In this document: piece after piece, positions 33,852-43,079 of the stretch
Layout of the letters: every line of letters begins with the position of its first letter
Numbering within the stretch: position 1 is the stretch's first letter
Origin: Pandoraea iniqua
GTDB taxonomy: Bacteria; Pseudomonadota; Gammaproteobacteria; Burkholderiales; Burkholderiaceae
NCBI RefSeq assembly: GCF_902459685.1
Contig: NZ_CABPSF010000003.1
Location: 1 to 64,000 of the forward strand
Length of the DNA stretch: 64,000 nucleotides
Direction: 5' to 3'
The notes under the pieces: model-generated
What the model was told of the DNA's origin: nothing
Database searches by the model: none
The model's input: the letters and a program-made list of their open reading frames with translations, nothing else
Position numbers and translations under genes: made by a program

Positions 33852-36800
33852 TCATGCCTCCGTGCCTTGGCGACGGTTCCAAGGCAGGCGTTTCGACCAG
33901 TGCGCGACACGCTCGCGCAGCCGGTCGAGATACAGATAAATGACGGGGGTCGTGTACAGCGTGAAGATCTGGCTGAGCAGCAGCCCGCCCATGACCGTCA
34001 CGCCCAACGGCTGACGCAGCGACGCGCCTTGCCCCAGCGCGATGGCCAGCGGCACGGCACCCAGCACGGCAGCGGCAGTCGTCATCATGATCGGGCGCAG
34101 CCGTACGACGGCCGCTTCGTGAATGGCGCGCTTGGCGTCCAGCCCTTGATTGCGCTGCAACTGGATGGCGACGTCCACCATCATGATCCCGTTCTTCTTG
34201 ACGATCCCGATGAGCAGAATCATGCCGATCATTGCGATCACCGAGAACGGCGTGCCGAAGATCAGCAACGCGAGGGTCGCGCCGATACCCGCCGACGGCA
34301 GCGTCGAGAGGATGGTGAGCGGGTGAATCGTGTTTTCGTACAGCACACCCAGCACGATGTACACCACGCCAAGCGCCGCGAGAATCAGCAGCGGCACGGT
34401 GCCCATCGACTGCGAGAACGCCTGTGCCGCGCCTGCAAACGCGCCGTGAATCGACGCCGGCATGCCGATGGCCCGTGCGGCATCGTCGATGGCGACCTGC
34501 GCCTGACTCAGTGAGCCGCCCGCCGGCAGGTTGAACGAGACCGTTGCCGCCACCATGCCGCCCTGATGGTTGACCTGCGTGGCGGTATGGCGTGCCGAGA
34601 AGCTGGCGAGGGCCGAGAGCGGCACCATCGTCTCCGAGGCCGTACTGTCGGCACTGCCGCTGGAACTGCCGCCCCGGCTGTTCGCGATGGCGTTGTTCTG
34701 CTGATTGGCCACCGCATTGGCATTAAGCGGGTTGGTGCTCGACGCGGCGGTCTTGGTCGTCACGCCACTGACCGTCTTGCTCGACATCTGCGTCTGTGCC
34801 GAGCCGTTGGCATTGCCCGCCGCCGTACTCAAATAGATCTGGTCGAGCGAATTCGGGTACTGCCAATACTGCGGCGCGAGCTCCATCACCACGAAGTACT
34901 GATTGATCGGGTTGTAGATGGTCGACACGGTGCGCTGCCCGAAGGCGTCGTAGAGCACGTTGTCGATCTGGTTCGGTTGCAGATTGAAGCGCGCCGCCGT
35001 TGCGCGATGAATATTCACGTACATCTGCAAACCGTTCTGTTGCAGATCGGTATTCACATCGAGCATCGTGGCCCGATGCTTGTTGAGTTCGGTGACGAGC
35101 TTGGGCACCCACTTGTAGAGGGCGTCGGCATCGTCGCTGGTCAGCGTGTATTGGTATTCGGCCGCCGACGAACGGCCGCCGATGCGCAGATCCTGCTGCG
35201 CCTGAAGGAACAGGCGCGCACCGGATACCGCGTTGAGCTTGGGCCGCAGCCGGTTGACGACGGCGTCGGCCGACAGGTGCCGCTCCGCCAGCGGCTTCAA
35301 CTGCACGAAGACCGTCGCCGAGTTGAGCGATCGGCCGCCGGTAAAGCCCGCGACCGATGCCACGGCGGGGTCGGTCTGCACGATGGTCTGCAACTGTTCG
35401 AGCTTTTTGCGCATCGCCGGGAACGAGATGCTCTGATCGGCCATGATCTGGCCGATCAGGATGCCCGTGTCCTGTTCGGGGAAGAACGTGGCCGGCAGCA
35501 GTCGGAACAGGAACACGTTGCCGACCAGCAGCGCCAGCATGACCAGCCCAACCAGCCCGGCGTGGTCGAGCACCGAGGTCAGCGAGCGCGAGTAGGCGTC
35601 GCGGAAACGGTCGAACTGGCGGCCGACCCAGACCGACCAGCGGGCTTCCGAGGTGGCCGACTCGCGCGTGAGCACGTAGGCGCACAAGGTCGGCGTGACC
35701 GTCAGCGAGATCACCAGCGACAACAGGATGGCGATCGAGAGTGTGACGGCGAACTCGTGGAACAGCAGGCCGACGATGCCCGGCATCAGCAGAATGGGCA
35801 AGAAAACGGCGATCAGCGATAGGCTCATCGAGAGCACCGTAAAGCCGACTTCCGCCGAGCCCTGCAACGCTGCCTCTTTGGGCGGCACGCCCAATTCCAG
35901 ATGGCGCACGATGTTTTCCATCACGACCACGGCGTCGTCCACCACAAAGCCGGTGCCGATGGTCAGCGCCATGAGCGAGAGGTTGTCGAGACTGTAGCCG
36001 AGCAGATACATCGGGCCGAACGTGCCGATGATCGACAACGGCAGGACCACCGCAGGAATCAGCGTCGAGCGCGGCGAGCGCAGGAACACGAACACCACGC
36101 CGATCACCAGCAGCACGGCCAGCATCAGCGTGCGCTCGGTGTCGCCCAGCGACGCTTCGACCGAGACCGAACGATCGAGCGCCACGTTCACCTTGATGTC
36201 GCTCGGCAGCGTGGCTTCGACCAGCGGCAGAATCTTGCGGATCTGCGAGACGGTCTTGACCACATTGCTGCCGGGCGACGGGTAGATGATGACGAGCACC
36301 GACGGCTTGTTGTTGAACAGCCCCGCGTTGCGGATGTTCTCGTTGCTGTCGCGCACGAGCGCCACGTCATGCAGCATCACCGGCGCGCCGTTGCGGTAGG
36401 CCACCACGAGGTCGCGGTAGCCGGCCGCCTTGCTGATCTGGTCGTTGGAGGTGACTTCGAAGCGCTGGTCGCCTTGATCCAGATGGCCTTTGGCACTGTT
36501 GGCGTTGGCCGCGGCAATCGCCGCACGTACGTCTTCCAGCCCGATGCCGTAGCTGTTGAGCTTGCCCGGCTCCAGTTCCACACGCACCGACGGCAAGGCG
36601 CCGCCGCCGACGGTGATCTGGCCGACCCCATCCACTTGTGAGAGTTGTTGCAGGATGATCGAGTCCGCCGAGTCGTAGAGCTGCGCCGTGGTCAGCGTGG
36701 CCGACGTGAGCGCAATCACCATCACCGGCGAATCGGCCGGGTTGAACTTGCGGTAGCTCGGGTTGCTGCGCAGGGTGGTCGGCAGGTCGGCCCGGGCGGC

Positions 36801-37139
36801 CTGAATGGCTGCTTCGACATCGCGCGCCGCGCCTTCGATATCACGGTTCAGACCGAACACCACCGGGATCGAGACCGAGCCGACGGTGCTGGTGGAGGTC
36901 AGTTCGGTCACGTCGGCAATCACGCCCAGCCGGCGCTCCAGCGGTTCGGCCACGGTGGCGGCCATGATCTCCGGGCTGGCCCCGGCCATGCTCGCCTGCA
37001 CGGCAATAACGGGGAACGACACGTTAGGCAGCGGCGCCACCGGCAGCCGCAGATACGCGAGGACGCCGGAGAGCAGCACGGCGATCGCCAGCAATGTGGT
37101 GGCGACCGGGCGCTTGATGAAGAGCGCCGACATGTTCAC
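33852..37139 (-). CDS. RND efflux permease, MdtC-like, with insertion
   Basis: 1095 aa, longer than the usual 1025 or so. N-terminus 'MNMSALFIKRPVATTLLAIAVLLSGVLAYLRLPVAPLPNVSFPVI' and 'GASPEIMAATVAEPLERRLGVIADVTELTS' are MdtC hallmarks. TM4 carries 'LMALTIGTGFVVDDAVVVMENIVRHLELG' with the proton-relay Asp pair. Residues about 765-835 hold a Ser/Ala/Asn/Thr-rich stretch (for example 'NANGSAQTQMSSKTVSG') not present in typical MdtC, in the second periplasmic loop region. A GTG start overlaps the MdtB stop. MdtB and MdtC assemble as a B2C heterotrimer. Confidence 0.9.
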   Translation of the reverse strand: MNMSALFIKRPVATTLLAIAVLLSGVLAYLRLPVAPLPNVSFPVIAVQASMAGASPEIMAATVAEPLERRLGVIADVTELTSTSTVGSVSIPVVFGLNRDIEGAARDVEAAIQAARADLPTTLRSNPSYRKFNPADSPVMVIALTSATLTTAQLYDSADSIILQQLSQVDGVGQITVGGGALPSVRVELEPGKLNSYGIGLEDVRAAIAAANANSAKGHLDQGDQRFEVTSNDQISKAAGYRDLVVAYRNGAPVMLHDVALVRDSNENIRNAGLFNNKPSVLVIIYPSPGSNVVKTVSQIRKILPLVEATLPSDIKVNVALDRSVSVEASLGDTERTLMLAVLLVIGVVFVFLRSPRSTLIPAVVLPLSIIGTFGPMYLLGYSLDNLSLMALTIGTGFVVDDAVVVMENIVRHLELGVPPKEAALQGSAEVGFTVLSMSLSLIAVFLPILLMPGIVGLLFHEFAVTLSIAILLSLVISLTVTPTLCAYVLTRESATSEARWSVWVGRQFDRFRDAYSRSLTSVLDHAGLVGLVMLALLVGNVFLFRLLPATFFPEQDTGILIGQIMADQSISFPAMRKKLEQLQTIVQTDPAVASVAGFTGGRSLNSATVFVQLKPLAERHLSADAVVNRLRPKLNAVSGARLFLQAQQDLRIGGRSSAAEYQYTLTSDDADALYKWVPKLVTELNKHRATMLDVNTDLQQNGLQMYVNIHRATAARFNLQPNQIDNVLYDAFGQRTVSTIYNPINQYFVVMELAPQYWQYPNSLDQIYLSTAAGNANGSAQTQMSSKTVSGVTTKTAASSTNPLNANAVANQQNNAIANSRGGSSSGSADSTASETMVPLSALASFSARHTATQVNHQGGMVAATVSFNLPAGGSLSQAQVAIDDAARAIGMPASIHGAFAGAAQAFSQSMGTVPLLILAALGVVYIVLGVLYENTIHPLTILSTLPSAGIGATLALLIFGTPFSVIAMIGMILLIGIVKKNGIMMVDVAIQLQRNQGLDAKRAIHEAAVVRLRPIMMTTAAAVLGAVPLAIALGQGASLRQPLGVTVMGGLLLSQIFTLYTTPVIYLYLDRLRERVAHWSKRLPWNRRQGTEA

Positions 37140-40100
37140 GGCGCGTCTCCTGCCGGTGGTTCATCCGAGGGATTCGGGCGGTTCGGCCCACTCGGTCCAC
37201 TCGTCTGGTCGGGCCCCTGCGGCGGGGTGCCGCCGCGTGCGGCACGTCGCGCCGCCCGGCGTTCGCGCACACGCGCGGCCATGCGGTCGAAGTACAGATA
37301 GATGACCGGCGTGGTGAACAGCGTGAGCAACTGGCTGAGCATCAGCCCGCCGATGATCGCCAGCCCGAGCGGGCGGCGCAGCTCCGAGCCGGTGCCCGTG
37401 CCGAGCAGCATCGGCAGCGCGCCGAGCATGGCCGCGAGCGTCGTCATCAGAATCGGGCGGAAGCGCAGCAGCGAGGCTTCGAAGATGGCTTCGCGCGGCG
37501 GCTTGTGGTGGTTGCGCTCGGCGTCGAGCGCGAAGTCGACCATCATGATGGCGTTCTTCTTGACGATACCGATGAGCAGCACGATCCCAATGATGCCGAT
37601 CACGTCGAGGTCGCTGCCGGTGATCATCAACGCCAGCAACGCGCCGATACCTGCCGACGGCAGTGTCGAGAGAATTGTCACCGGGTGGATAAAGCTCTCA
37701 TACAGCACGCCCAGCACGATATACACCGCCACGAGCGCCGCGATCAGCAGATAGACCTCGCTGGAGAGCGAGTCTTCGAACGCCTGCGCAGCGCCTTGGA
37801 ACGACGAAGCGATCGAGGGCGGCAGATTCACGGCCTGCTGGGCCGCGCGAATCTCCTTCACGGCACTGGAGAGCGACGCGTCGCGCGCCAGATTGAACGA
37901 CACCGTCACCGCCGGGAACTGCTGCAAATGGCTGATCGCGAGCGGCGTGCTGATGATCTTCAGCGTGGCGATCGCGGAGAGCGGCACCTGACCGCTTGAA
38001 CTCGTCTGGCTCGGCAGGTAGATCGCACCCAGCGAGTTGATCGTGTTCAGGCTTTCGGGCTTGGCCACCAGAATCACCCGGTACTGGGCCGACTGCTGGA
38101 AGATCGTCGACACGATGCGCTGGCCGAGGGCGTCGTACAGCGCGTTGTCGATGGTCGCGGGCGTGATGCCGTAGCGAGCCGCCAGTTGCCGGTTCACTTC
38201 CACCTGAATCGACAGACCGCTGGTGTCCAGATCGCTCGCCACGTCGGTGATCGACGAAATCTTCTTCATGCGGGCAATCAGCGGCGGCACGTATTTGGCG
38301 AGCGTCGCCTGATCGGGGCCGCGCAGCACGAACTTGTACTGATTGGGCGACACGGTCGTGTCCAACGTCAGATCCTGTGCGGGCTGCACATACAGCTTGA
38401 TGCCCGGCACCCCGGCGGTCGCCGTTTGTATCCGGCGTCCGATCTCGGCCGCCGTCTCCGACCGGTCGTCACGCGCTTTCAGGTTGATGAGGAACCGGCC
38501 GTTGTTGAGCGTGGTGTTGATGCCGTCGATGCCGACGTACGAGGTGATCGAGGTCACATCGGGGTCTTTCAGCACTTCCTCGGCGAGCGCCGTCTGGCGC
38601 TTCACCATGGCCGAGTAAGAGACCGAATTATCGGCCACGGTAATACCTTGCAGCACGCCCACGTCCTGTACCGGGAAGAGCCCCTTCGGAATCACGACGT
38701 AGAGCACGACGGTCAGCGCCACCGTGATCAGCGCCACGATCAGCGTGAGCAACTGGTGATCGAGCACCCAGCGCAGGCCGCGTTCATAGGCGGCCAGTGT
38801 CTTGTCGAACAACCGCTCGCTCACGCGTTCGAAGCGGCTCGGATGGCGGTCTTCCTGTGCCCGCAGAATCCGCGCGCATAGCATCGGCACCACCGTGAGC
38901 GACACGATGGCCGATATCACGATCGTCACCGCAAGCGTGACGGCGAACTCGCCGAACAGCCGCCCGATTACGCCGCCCATGAAGAGCAGCGGAATCAGCA
39001 CGGCGATCAGCGAGATCGTCAGCGACATGATCGTGAAGCCGATCTGCCCGGCGCCCGCCAGCGCTGCTTCCAGCGGCGGCATGCCTTGTTCCAGATAACG
39101 CACCACGTTTTCGATCATGACGATCGAGTCGTCCACCACGAAGCCGGTGGCGATGATCAGCGCCATGAGCGAGAGGTTGTCGATCGAGTAACCGAGTTCG
39201 TACATCACCGCGAGCGTGGCGATCAGCGAGACCGGTACCGAAATGCTTGGGATGATGGTGGCCGGCACATTACGCAGAAACACGAAGATCACGGCCACCA
39301 CGAGCACCACGGCAAGCACGAGTTCGAACGCGGCGTCGCTCACCGACGAACGGATCACGCCCGTGCTGTCGGACACCACGCTCACTTCCATGCCGGCGGG
39401 CAGCGTGGCTTCGAGTTGCGGCAGCGCACGTTTGATCTGGTCGACCGTGGCAATGACGTTGGCACCGGGCTGGCGTTGCACGTTGAGCACGATGGCCGGG
39501 GTTTTGTTGAACCACGCGCCGCGCTCCACGTCTTGTGCCGCTTTCGACACGTGGGCGACGTCGCGCAGATAGACGGGCGAGCCGTTCTGGTAGGCGATGA
39601 CCGTGTCGAGGTAATCCTGCGGATCGGAGATCTGATCGTTGGCGTCGAGCGTGTAGTCGAGCTCGGGGCCGTCGAAGTTGCCCTTCGGCTGGCTGACGTT
39701 GACGTTGGCGAGCAGCGTGCGCAGGTCGTCGAGATTGAGGCCGTAGGCGGCGAGCTTCTGCGGATCGGCTTCCACGCGCACGGCCGGCACGTTGCCGCCG
39801 GCGAGGGTGACGACACCCACGCCGGCCACCTGCGAGATTTTCGCGGCGAGGCGGTTGTTGGCGGCATCCTGCAACTGCGTGAGCGAGAGCGTCTTCGAGG
39901 TGACCGCCAGCGTCATGATCGGCTGGTCGGCGGGGTTCACCTTGGCGTACGTCGGCGGCGCGGGCAGGCCGCTCGGCAGCAGGCTGGTCGCGGCGTTGAT
40001 GGCCTGTTGGACGTTTTGCTGCGCGACGTCGAGATTGAGCGCGAGATCGAATTGCAGCGTGATGACCGACGAGCCTTCGGCGCTGTACGAAATCATCTGC

Positions 40101-40333
40101 TGCAAGCCGGGAATCTGGCCGAGCTGCACTTCGAGCGGCGCGGTCACGGTGGTGGCCATCACCGAAGGGCTGGCCCCCGGGTAGAACGTCTGCACCTGAA
40201 TGGTCGGGTAATCGACGCTGGGCAGCGATGAGACCGGCAGCACGCGCACGGCCACGAGGCCGACGAGGACGAGCGCGATCATCAGCAGCCAGGTCGCGAC
40301 CGGGCGCAGGATGAAGATGCGAGAGAAATTCAT
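37136..40333 (-). CDS. RND efflux permease, MdtB-like
   Basis: 1065 aa. 'MNFSRIFILRPVATWLLMIALVLVGLVAVRVLPVSSLPSVDYPTI' and 'GASPSVMATTVTAPLEVQLGQIPGLQQMIS' are strongly MdtB-like. TM4 'LMALIIATGFVVDDSIVMIENVVRYLEQG' contains the Asp pair for proton translocation. The C-terminal tail is Arg- then Pro/Gly-rich. It follows the adaptor gene after 45 bases and is translationally coupled to the MdtC-like gene (GTGA overlap). In E. coli, the MdtABC pump exports bile salts and novobiocin; the actual substrate here is unknown. Confidence 0.92.
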   Translation of the reverse strand: MNFSRIFILRPVATWLLMIALVLVGLVAVRVLPVSSLPSVDYPTIQVQTFYPGASPSVMATTVTAPLEVQLGQIPGLQQMISYSAEGSSVITLQFDLALNLDVAQQNVQQAINAATSLLPSGLPAPPTYAKVNPADQPIMTLAVTSKTLSLTQLQDAANNRLAAKISQVAGVGVVTLAGGNVPAVRVEADPQKLAAYGLNLDDLRTLLANVNVSQPKGNFDGPELDYTLDANDQISDPQDYLDTVIAYQNGSPVYLRDVAHVSKAAQDVERGAWFNKTPAIVLNVQRQPGANVIATVDQIKRALPQLEATLPAGMEVSVVSDSTGVIRSSVSDAAFELVLAVVLVVAVIFVFLRNVPATIIPSISVPVSLIATLAVMYELGYSIDNLSLMALIIATGFVVDDSIVMIENVVRYLEQGMPPLEAALAGAGQIGFTIMSLTISLIAVLIPLLFMGGVIGRLFGEFAVTLAVTIVISAIVSLTVVPMLCARILRAQEDRHPSRFERVSERLFDKTLAAYERGLRWVLDHQLLTLIVALITVALTVVLYVVIPKGLFPVQDVGVLQGITVADNSVSYSAMVKRQTALAEEVLKDPDVTSITSYVGIDGINTTLNNGRFLINLKARDDRSETAAEIGRRIQTATAGVPGIKLYVQPAQDLTLDTTVSPNQYKFVLRGPDQATLAKYVPPLIARMKKISSITDVASDLDTSGLSIQVEVNRQLAARYGITPATIDNALYDALGQRIVSTIFQQSAQYRVILVAKPESLNTINSLGAIYLPSQTSSSGQVPLSAIATLKIISTPLAISHLQQFPAVTVSFNLARDASLSSAVKEIRAAQQAVNLPPSIASSFQGAAQAFEDSLSSEVYLLIAALVAVYIVLGVLYESFIHPVTILSTLPSAGIGALLALMITGSDLDVIGIIGIVLLIGIVKKNAIMMVDFALDAERNHHKPPREAIFEASLLRFRPILMTTLAAMLGALPMLLGTGTGSELRRPLGLAIIGGLMLSQLLTLFTTPVIYLYFDRMAARVRERRAARRAARGGTPPQGPDQTSGPSGPNRPNPSDEPPAGDAP

Positions 40334-40378
40334 GAGCGGGCGCCGGGGATGCAGGGTCTCGGTCGGACGGGCATGGCG

Positions 40379-41716
40379 TTATTGGGCGCCAGCGGCGGAG
40401 GCCGGGGGTGCGGACGTGGCCGATGCGCCTGATGCGCCTGAAGCCCCCGAAGCTTCAACTGCCGCCGGTGCCGACGCGCCACGATGTCCGCCGTGGCGTC
40501 CCGCGCCCGACGCTTGTGCGGCGGCACCGGTCTCGCTGGCAGCCGCTGCGCCGCTTGCCGGGGTCGCCGCGTTAGGCAGGGCAATGTGCGCGCCGTCGCT
40601 CAGGCGGTCCATGCCGTCCGTCACCACGGTTTCGCCCGCATTCAGGCCCGACGTGATGACCGTGTGCTTACCGTCGCTCGGCCCGATCGTGACTTTGCGC
40701 AGCGAGGCGGTGTTGTTCTGTGTGGCGACATAGACGAACTCGCCCGGTGCGCCGCTCTGCACGGCGGGTGTCGGCACCAGCACCACATGCTGGAGCGTGT
40801 CGACGAGCAGCGTCACGTTGACGAATTCCTGCGGAAACAGCACTTCGTCGTCATTGGCGAAGCGTGCGCGCAACGTGACTGTGCCCGTAGACGTGGCCAT
40901 CTGGTTGCTCACGGCGTACAGCGCGCCGGTGGCGAGTTTTTCCTTGTTGTCGCTGGAGAAGGCGGTCACGGCGAGCGGCTTGCCGGTGCGGTACTGCTTC
41001 ATCACGGCCGGCAGGGCGTTCTGGGCCACGGTGAATTCGACCGTCGTCGGCTTGACGCTGGTAATGACGGCGATGCCGGTAGTGCTCGTCGACGTCACGT
41101 AGTTGCCCGCGTCGACGAGTCGCAGACCGACGCGGCCGGCGACCGGCGCGGTGATGCGGCAGTAGGTCAGATCGAGATCGAATTGGGCGATGTTAGCCAG
41201 ATCGGCTTTGACGGCGGCTTCGTCCTGCGCCACGAGGAATTGCTGATCGGCGAAGGTCTGCTCGGCAATCGACTTCTGCTGGTGCAGTTGGGTATAGCGC
41301 GCGAGGTCGGCCTTGGCTTGCGCGAGCGCGGCGCGGTCTTTGGCGAGTTGGGCCTGCGCCTGCGCCTTGCTGATTTCGTACTGGCGCGGATCAATCTGCG
41401 CGAGGAACTGGCCCTTGGTGACTTCCTGACCTTCCTGATAGCCCACCTGCGTGAGGTAGCCGCTCAACTGCGGCAGTACCGTCACCGTCGCTTCGGGCGT
41501 GACCGTGCCCAGCGAGGTGATCGTCACCGGCATTTCGCCGTAGGCCGCCTGAGCCACCGAGACGATTTGCGGCTGCGCGCCGCGCTTGGTATTGGGCCGG
41601 TGCGCGAGGTGCCAGGCAACCCATGCCACCAGCACGAGCACGACGATGCCAATCCATAACCCCGTACGACGCCGCTTCTTGGGCGGTTGCGATCCGGTAT
41701 CCGGTGCTGCTTCCAT
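40379..41716 (-). CDS. RND efflux periplasmic adaptor, MdtA-like
   Basis: 445 aa from ATG 41716 (GGAGG five bases upstream); the open frame to 41755 has no better start. A TM anchor follows Lys/Arg residues ('KKRRRTGLWIGIVVLVLVAWVAWHL'). Lipoyl halves 'TVLPQLSGYLTQVGYQEGQEVTKGQFLAQIDPRQYEI' and 'DLTYCRITAPVAGRVGLRLVDAGNYV' flank an alpha-hairpin of coiled-coil text. The beta-barrel includes 'VKPTTVEFTVAQNALPAVMKQ'. The C-terminus is an Ala/Ser/Gly tail with HGGHRG. It is the first gene of the four-gene MdtABC-type operon. Confidence 0.92.
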   Translation of the reverse strand: MEAAPDTGSQPPKKRRRTGLWIGIVVLVLVAWVAWHLAHRPNTKRGAQPQIVSVAQAAYGEMPVTITSLGTVTPEATVTVLPQLSGYLTQVGYQEGQEVTKGQFLAQIDPRQYEISKAQAQAQLAKDRAALAQAKADLARYTQLHQQKSIAEQTFADQQFLVAQDEAAVKADLANIAQFDLDLTYCRITAPVAGRVGLRLVDAGNYVTSTSTTGIAVITSVKPTTVEFTVAQNALPAVMKQYRTGKPLAVTAFSSDNKEKLATGALYAVSNQMATSTGTVTLRARFANDDEVLFPQEFVNVTLLVDTLQHVVLVPTPAVQSGAPGEFVYVATQNNTASLRKVTIGPSDGKHTVITSGLNAGETVVTDGMDRLSDGAHIALPNAATPASGAAAASETGAAAQASGAGRHGGHRGASAPAAVEASGASGASGASATSAPPASAAGAQ

Positions 41717-42062
41717 ATCTGCCTCCAGCGCGACGCACATGCGCCGCCCATGCACCCGGGAAAGGCCCGGGTTGCCACGCTTAGCAGTCTAGCGACGGGG
41801 GTGCCCGTTTTGGCGGGCCGAACAGGCGCTGGAAGTTACGGCATCTTACCTCCGCACGCGTTCTCAGGCGTGGCGCGGGGGGACGTAAACGCCCGTAACC
41901 ACAGGGGAAATTGCGGGGAAATCAGGGGGCGGGAAGGGGGCTTGCGGGCAGGGTGCCAGTGACAGGCCCCCTGTTACATCGTGTTACTGAGGGGTGCTGA
42001 AAGTAATCCGGCGCAAGATGGCCGGAGGATGTTTCAGCACCCGTGTGCTTCCTGATGCCTAG
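41717..42062. promoter_or_regulatory. Intergenic region upstream of the MdtABC-like operon
   Basis: About 345 bases hold no gene. They comprise the promoter side of the pump operon and, at the right end, a hairpin (41992-42042) after the hydroxylase stop. G/C-rich runs (ggcgcggggggacgta, aggggaaattgcgggg) occur between. No clear regulator site is recognisable. Confidence 0.35.
41992..42042. terminator. Inverted repeat downstream of the hydroxylase gene
   Basis: Perfect 11-bp arms GGGTGCTGAAA (41992-42002) and TTTCAGCACCC (42032-42042) with an inner CCGG pair. It starts 20 bases past the stop of the sterol-desaturase-like gene on that gene's strand. Without a T tract, intrinsic termination is uncertain; it could be a processing or regulatory structure. 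Confidence 0.45.
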
Positions 42063-43067
42063 TTATGCCGTCGGGCGGCCTGCGGTGCGACCGGGCATGA
42101 GACGGCGGGCGATACGGCCGAACGCGCGCACTTGCTGTGCAATCACACCCATGCCGTAGCGGCGCGAACGGCCTTCCGGTGCGGGCAACTGGTCGCGAAT
42201 GCCGGTCGGCTCGACGGCGTGTTCCCACGAGGCCGTGCGAAACATCATGTCCCACCATGGGAAGAGCACGCCGAAGTTGCAGCCGTAGCGCGTGCCTTCG
42301 TGGCCGTAGCCGATAGCGTGATGGCGGCGATGGAACGTCGGGCTCACGATCAGGCGTTCCAGCACCCGGCCATACGGCAGGCGGGCATTCACGTGCTGCA
42401 CGCTTTGCAGGAAGTTGCTCACGGCCACCAGCACCACGTACTGCGCCGGCTGCACGCCGATGAAGAGCGCGATGCCCGCGAAGAATGCGGCTTGCAGTAC
42501 GTCGTCGAGGAAGTGGTTACGGTCATCCGACCACAGCGACATTTGCTGCTGGCTGTGATGGACGGCGTGCAGCTCCCACCAGACACCGAACCGGTGTTGC
42601 CAGCGGTGATACCAGTAGCCGGCAAAGTCGAGCACGATGAGGTAGATCAGGAACGAGGCGAGCGGCTGATCGGTGACGCCGGGATACAGGCCGTCGAGAT
42701 CGATGCTCGGCAGGCCGTGGATCACCATCTGGCTTTGCAGCTCGTTGAAGACGGGCTGGAGCACCACGAAGAACAGCAGATTCAGAATGCCGAGCTTGGC
42801 GATCCATGTGTAGATCACGTCGGCGCGCACCTGACGGCGGTCCTGCCATTTCTCGACGGGGCGCAGGGCTTCGAGCGGGCGCAGCAGCGCGTACGACACG
42901 CCGATTTGCAGCACGCCGATAAGGACGAAGTAGAGCGCGTCGTAAATATCGTCGTCATAGCCCATGAAGTTGAAGTGAAACAGCAGCGGCTGGATCACGT
43001 CCACATAGATGAGCGTCTGCACGGCCGAGATGCCGCTGTCGACGAAATTGATGGCTTCCTGAATCAT
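42063..43067 (-). CDS. Sterol desaturase / fatty acid hydroxylase family protein
   Basis: 334 aa, inner-membrane di-iron oxidase of the fatty-acid-hydroxylase superfamily. Several TM helices lie between 40 and 190. The His boxes are 'WYHRWQHRFGVWWELHAVHHSQQQMS' (HRWQH, HAVHH) and, later, 'SPTFHRRHHAIGYGHEGTRYGCNFGVLFPWWDMMF'. A first His element is 'DFAGYWYH'. These ligands bind two irons for O2-dependent hydroxylation or desaturation of lipids. It follows the beta-propeller gene with a 12-base gap in an operon. Substrate unknown. Confidence 0.88.
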   Translation of the reverse strand: MIQEAINFVDSGISAVQTLIYVDVIQPLLFHFNFMGYDDDIYDALYFVLIGVLQIGVSYALLRPLEALRPVEKWQDRRQVRADVIYTWIAKLGILNLLFFVVLQPVFNELQSQMVIHGLPSIDLDGLYPGVTDQPLASFLIYLIVLDFAGYWYHRWQHRFGVWWELHAVHHSQQQMSLWSDDRNHFLDDVLQAAFFAGIALFIGVQPAQYVVLVAVSNFLQSVQHVNARLPYGRVLERLIVSPTFHRRHHAIGYGHEGTRYGCNFGVLFPWWDMMFRTASWEHAVEPTGIRDQLPAPEGRSRRYGMGVIAQQVRAFGRIARRLMPGRTAGRPTA

Positions 43068-43079
43068 CGGGTGGCCTCG

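Noticed and set aside
36000-40333. Metal-specific CzcA identity for the RND pumps
   Set aside because: The sequences have MdtB/MdtC and HAE1 features rather than the CzcA metal motif, so metal export is not claimed.
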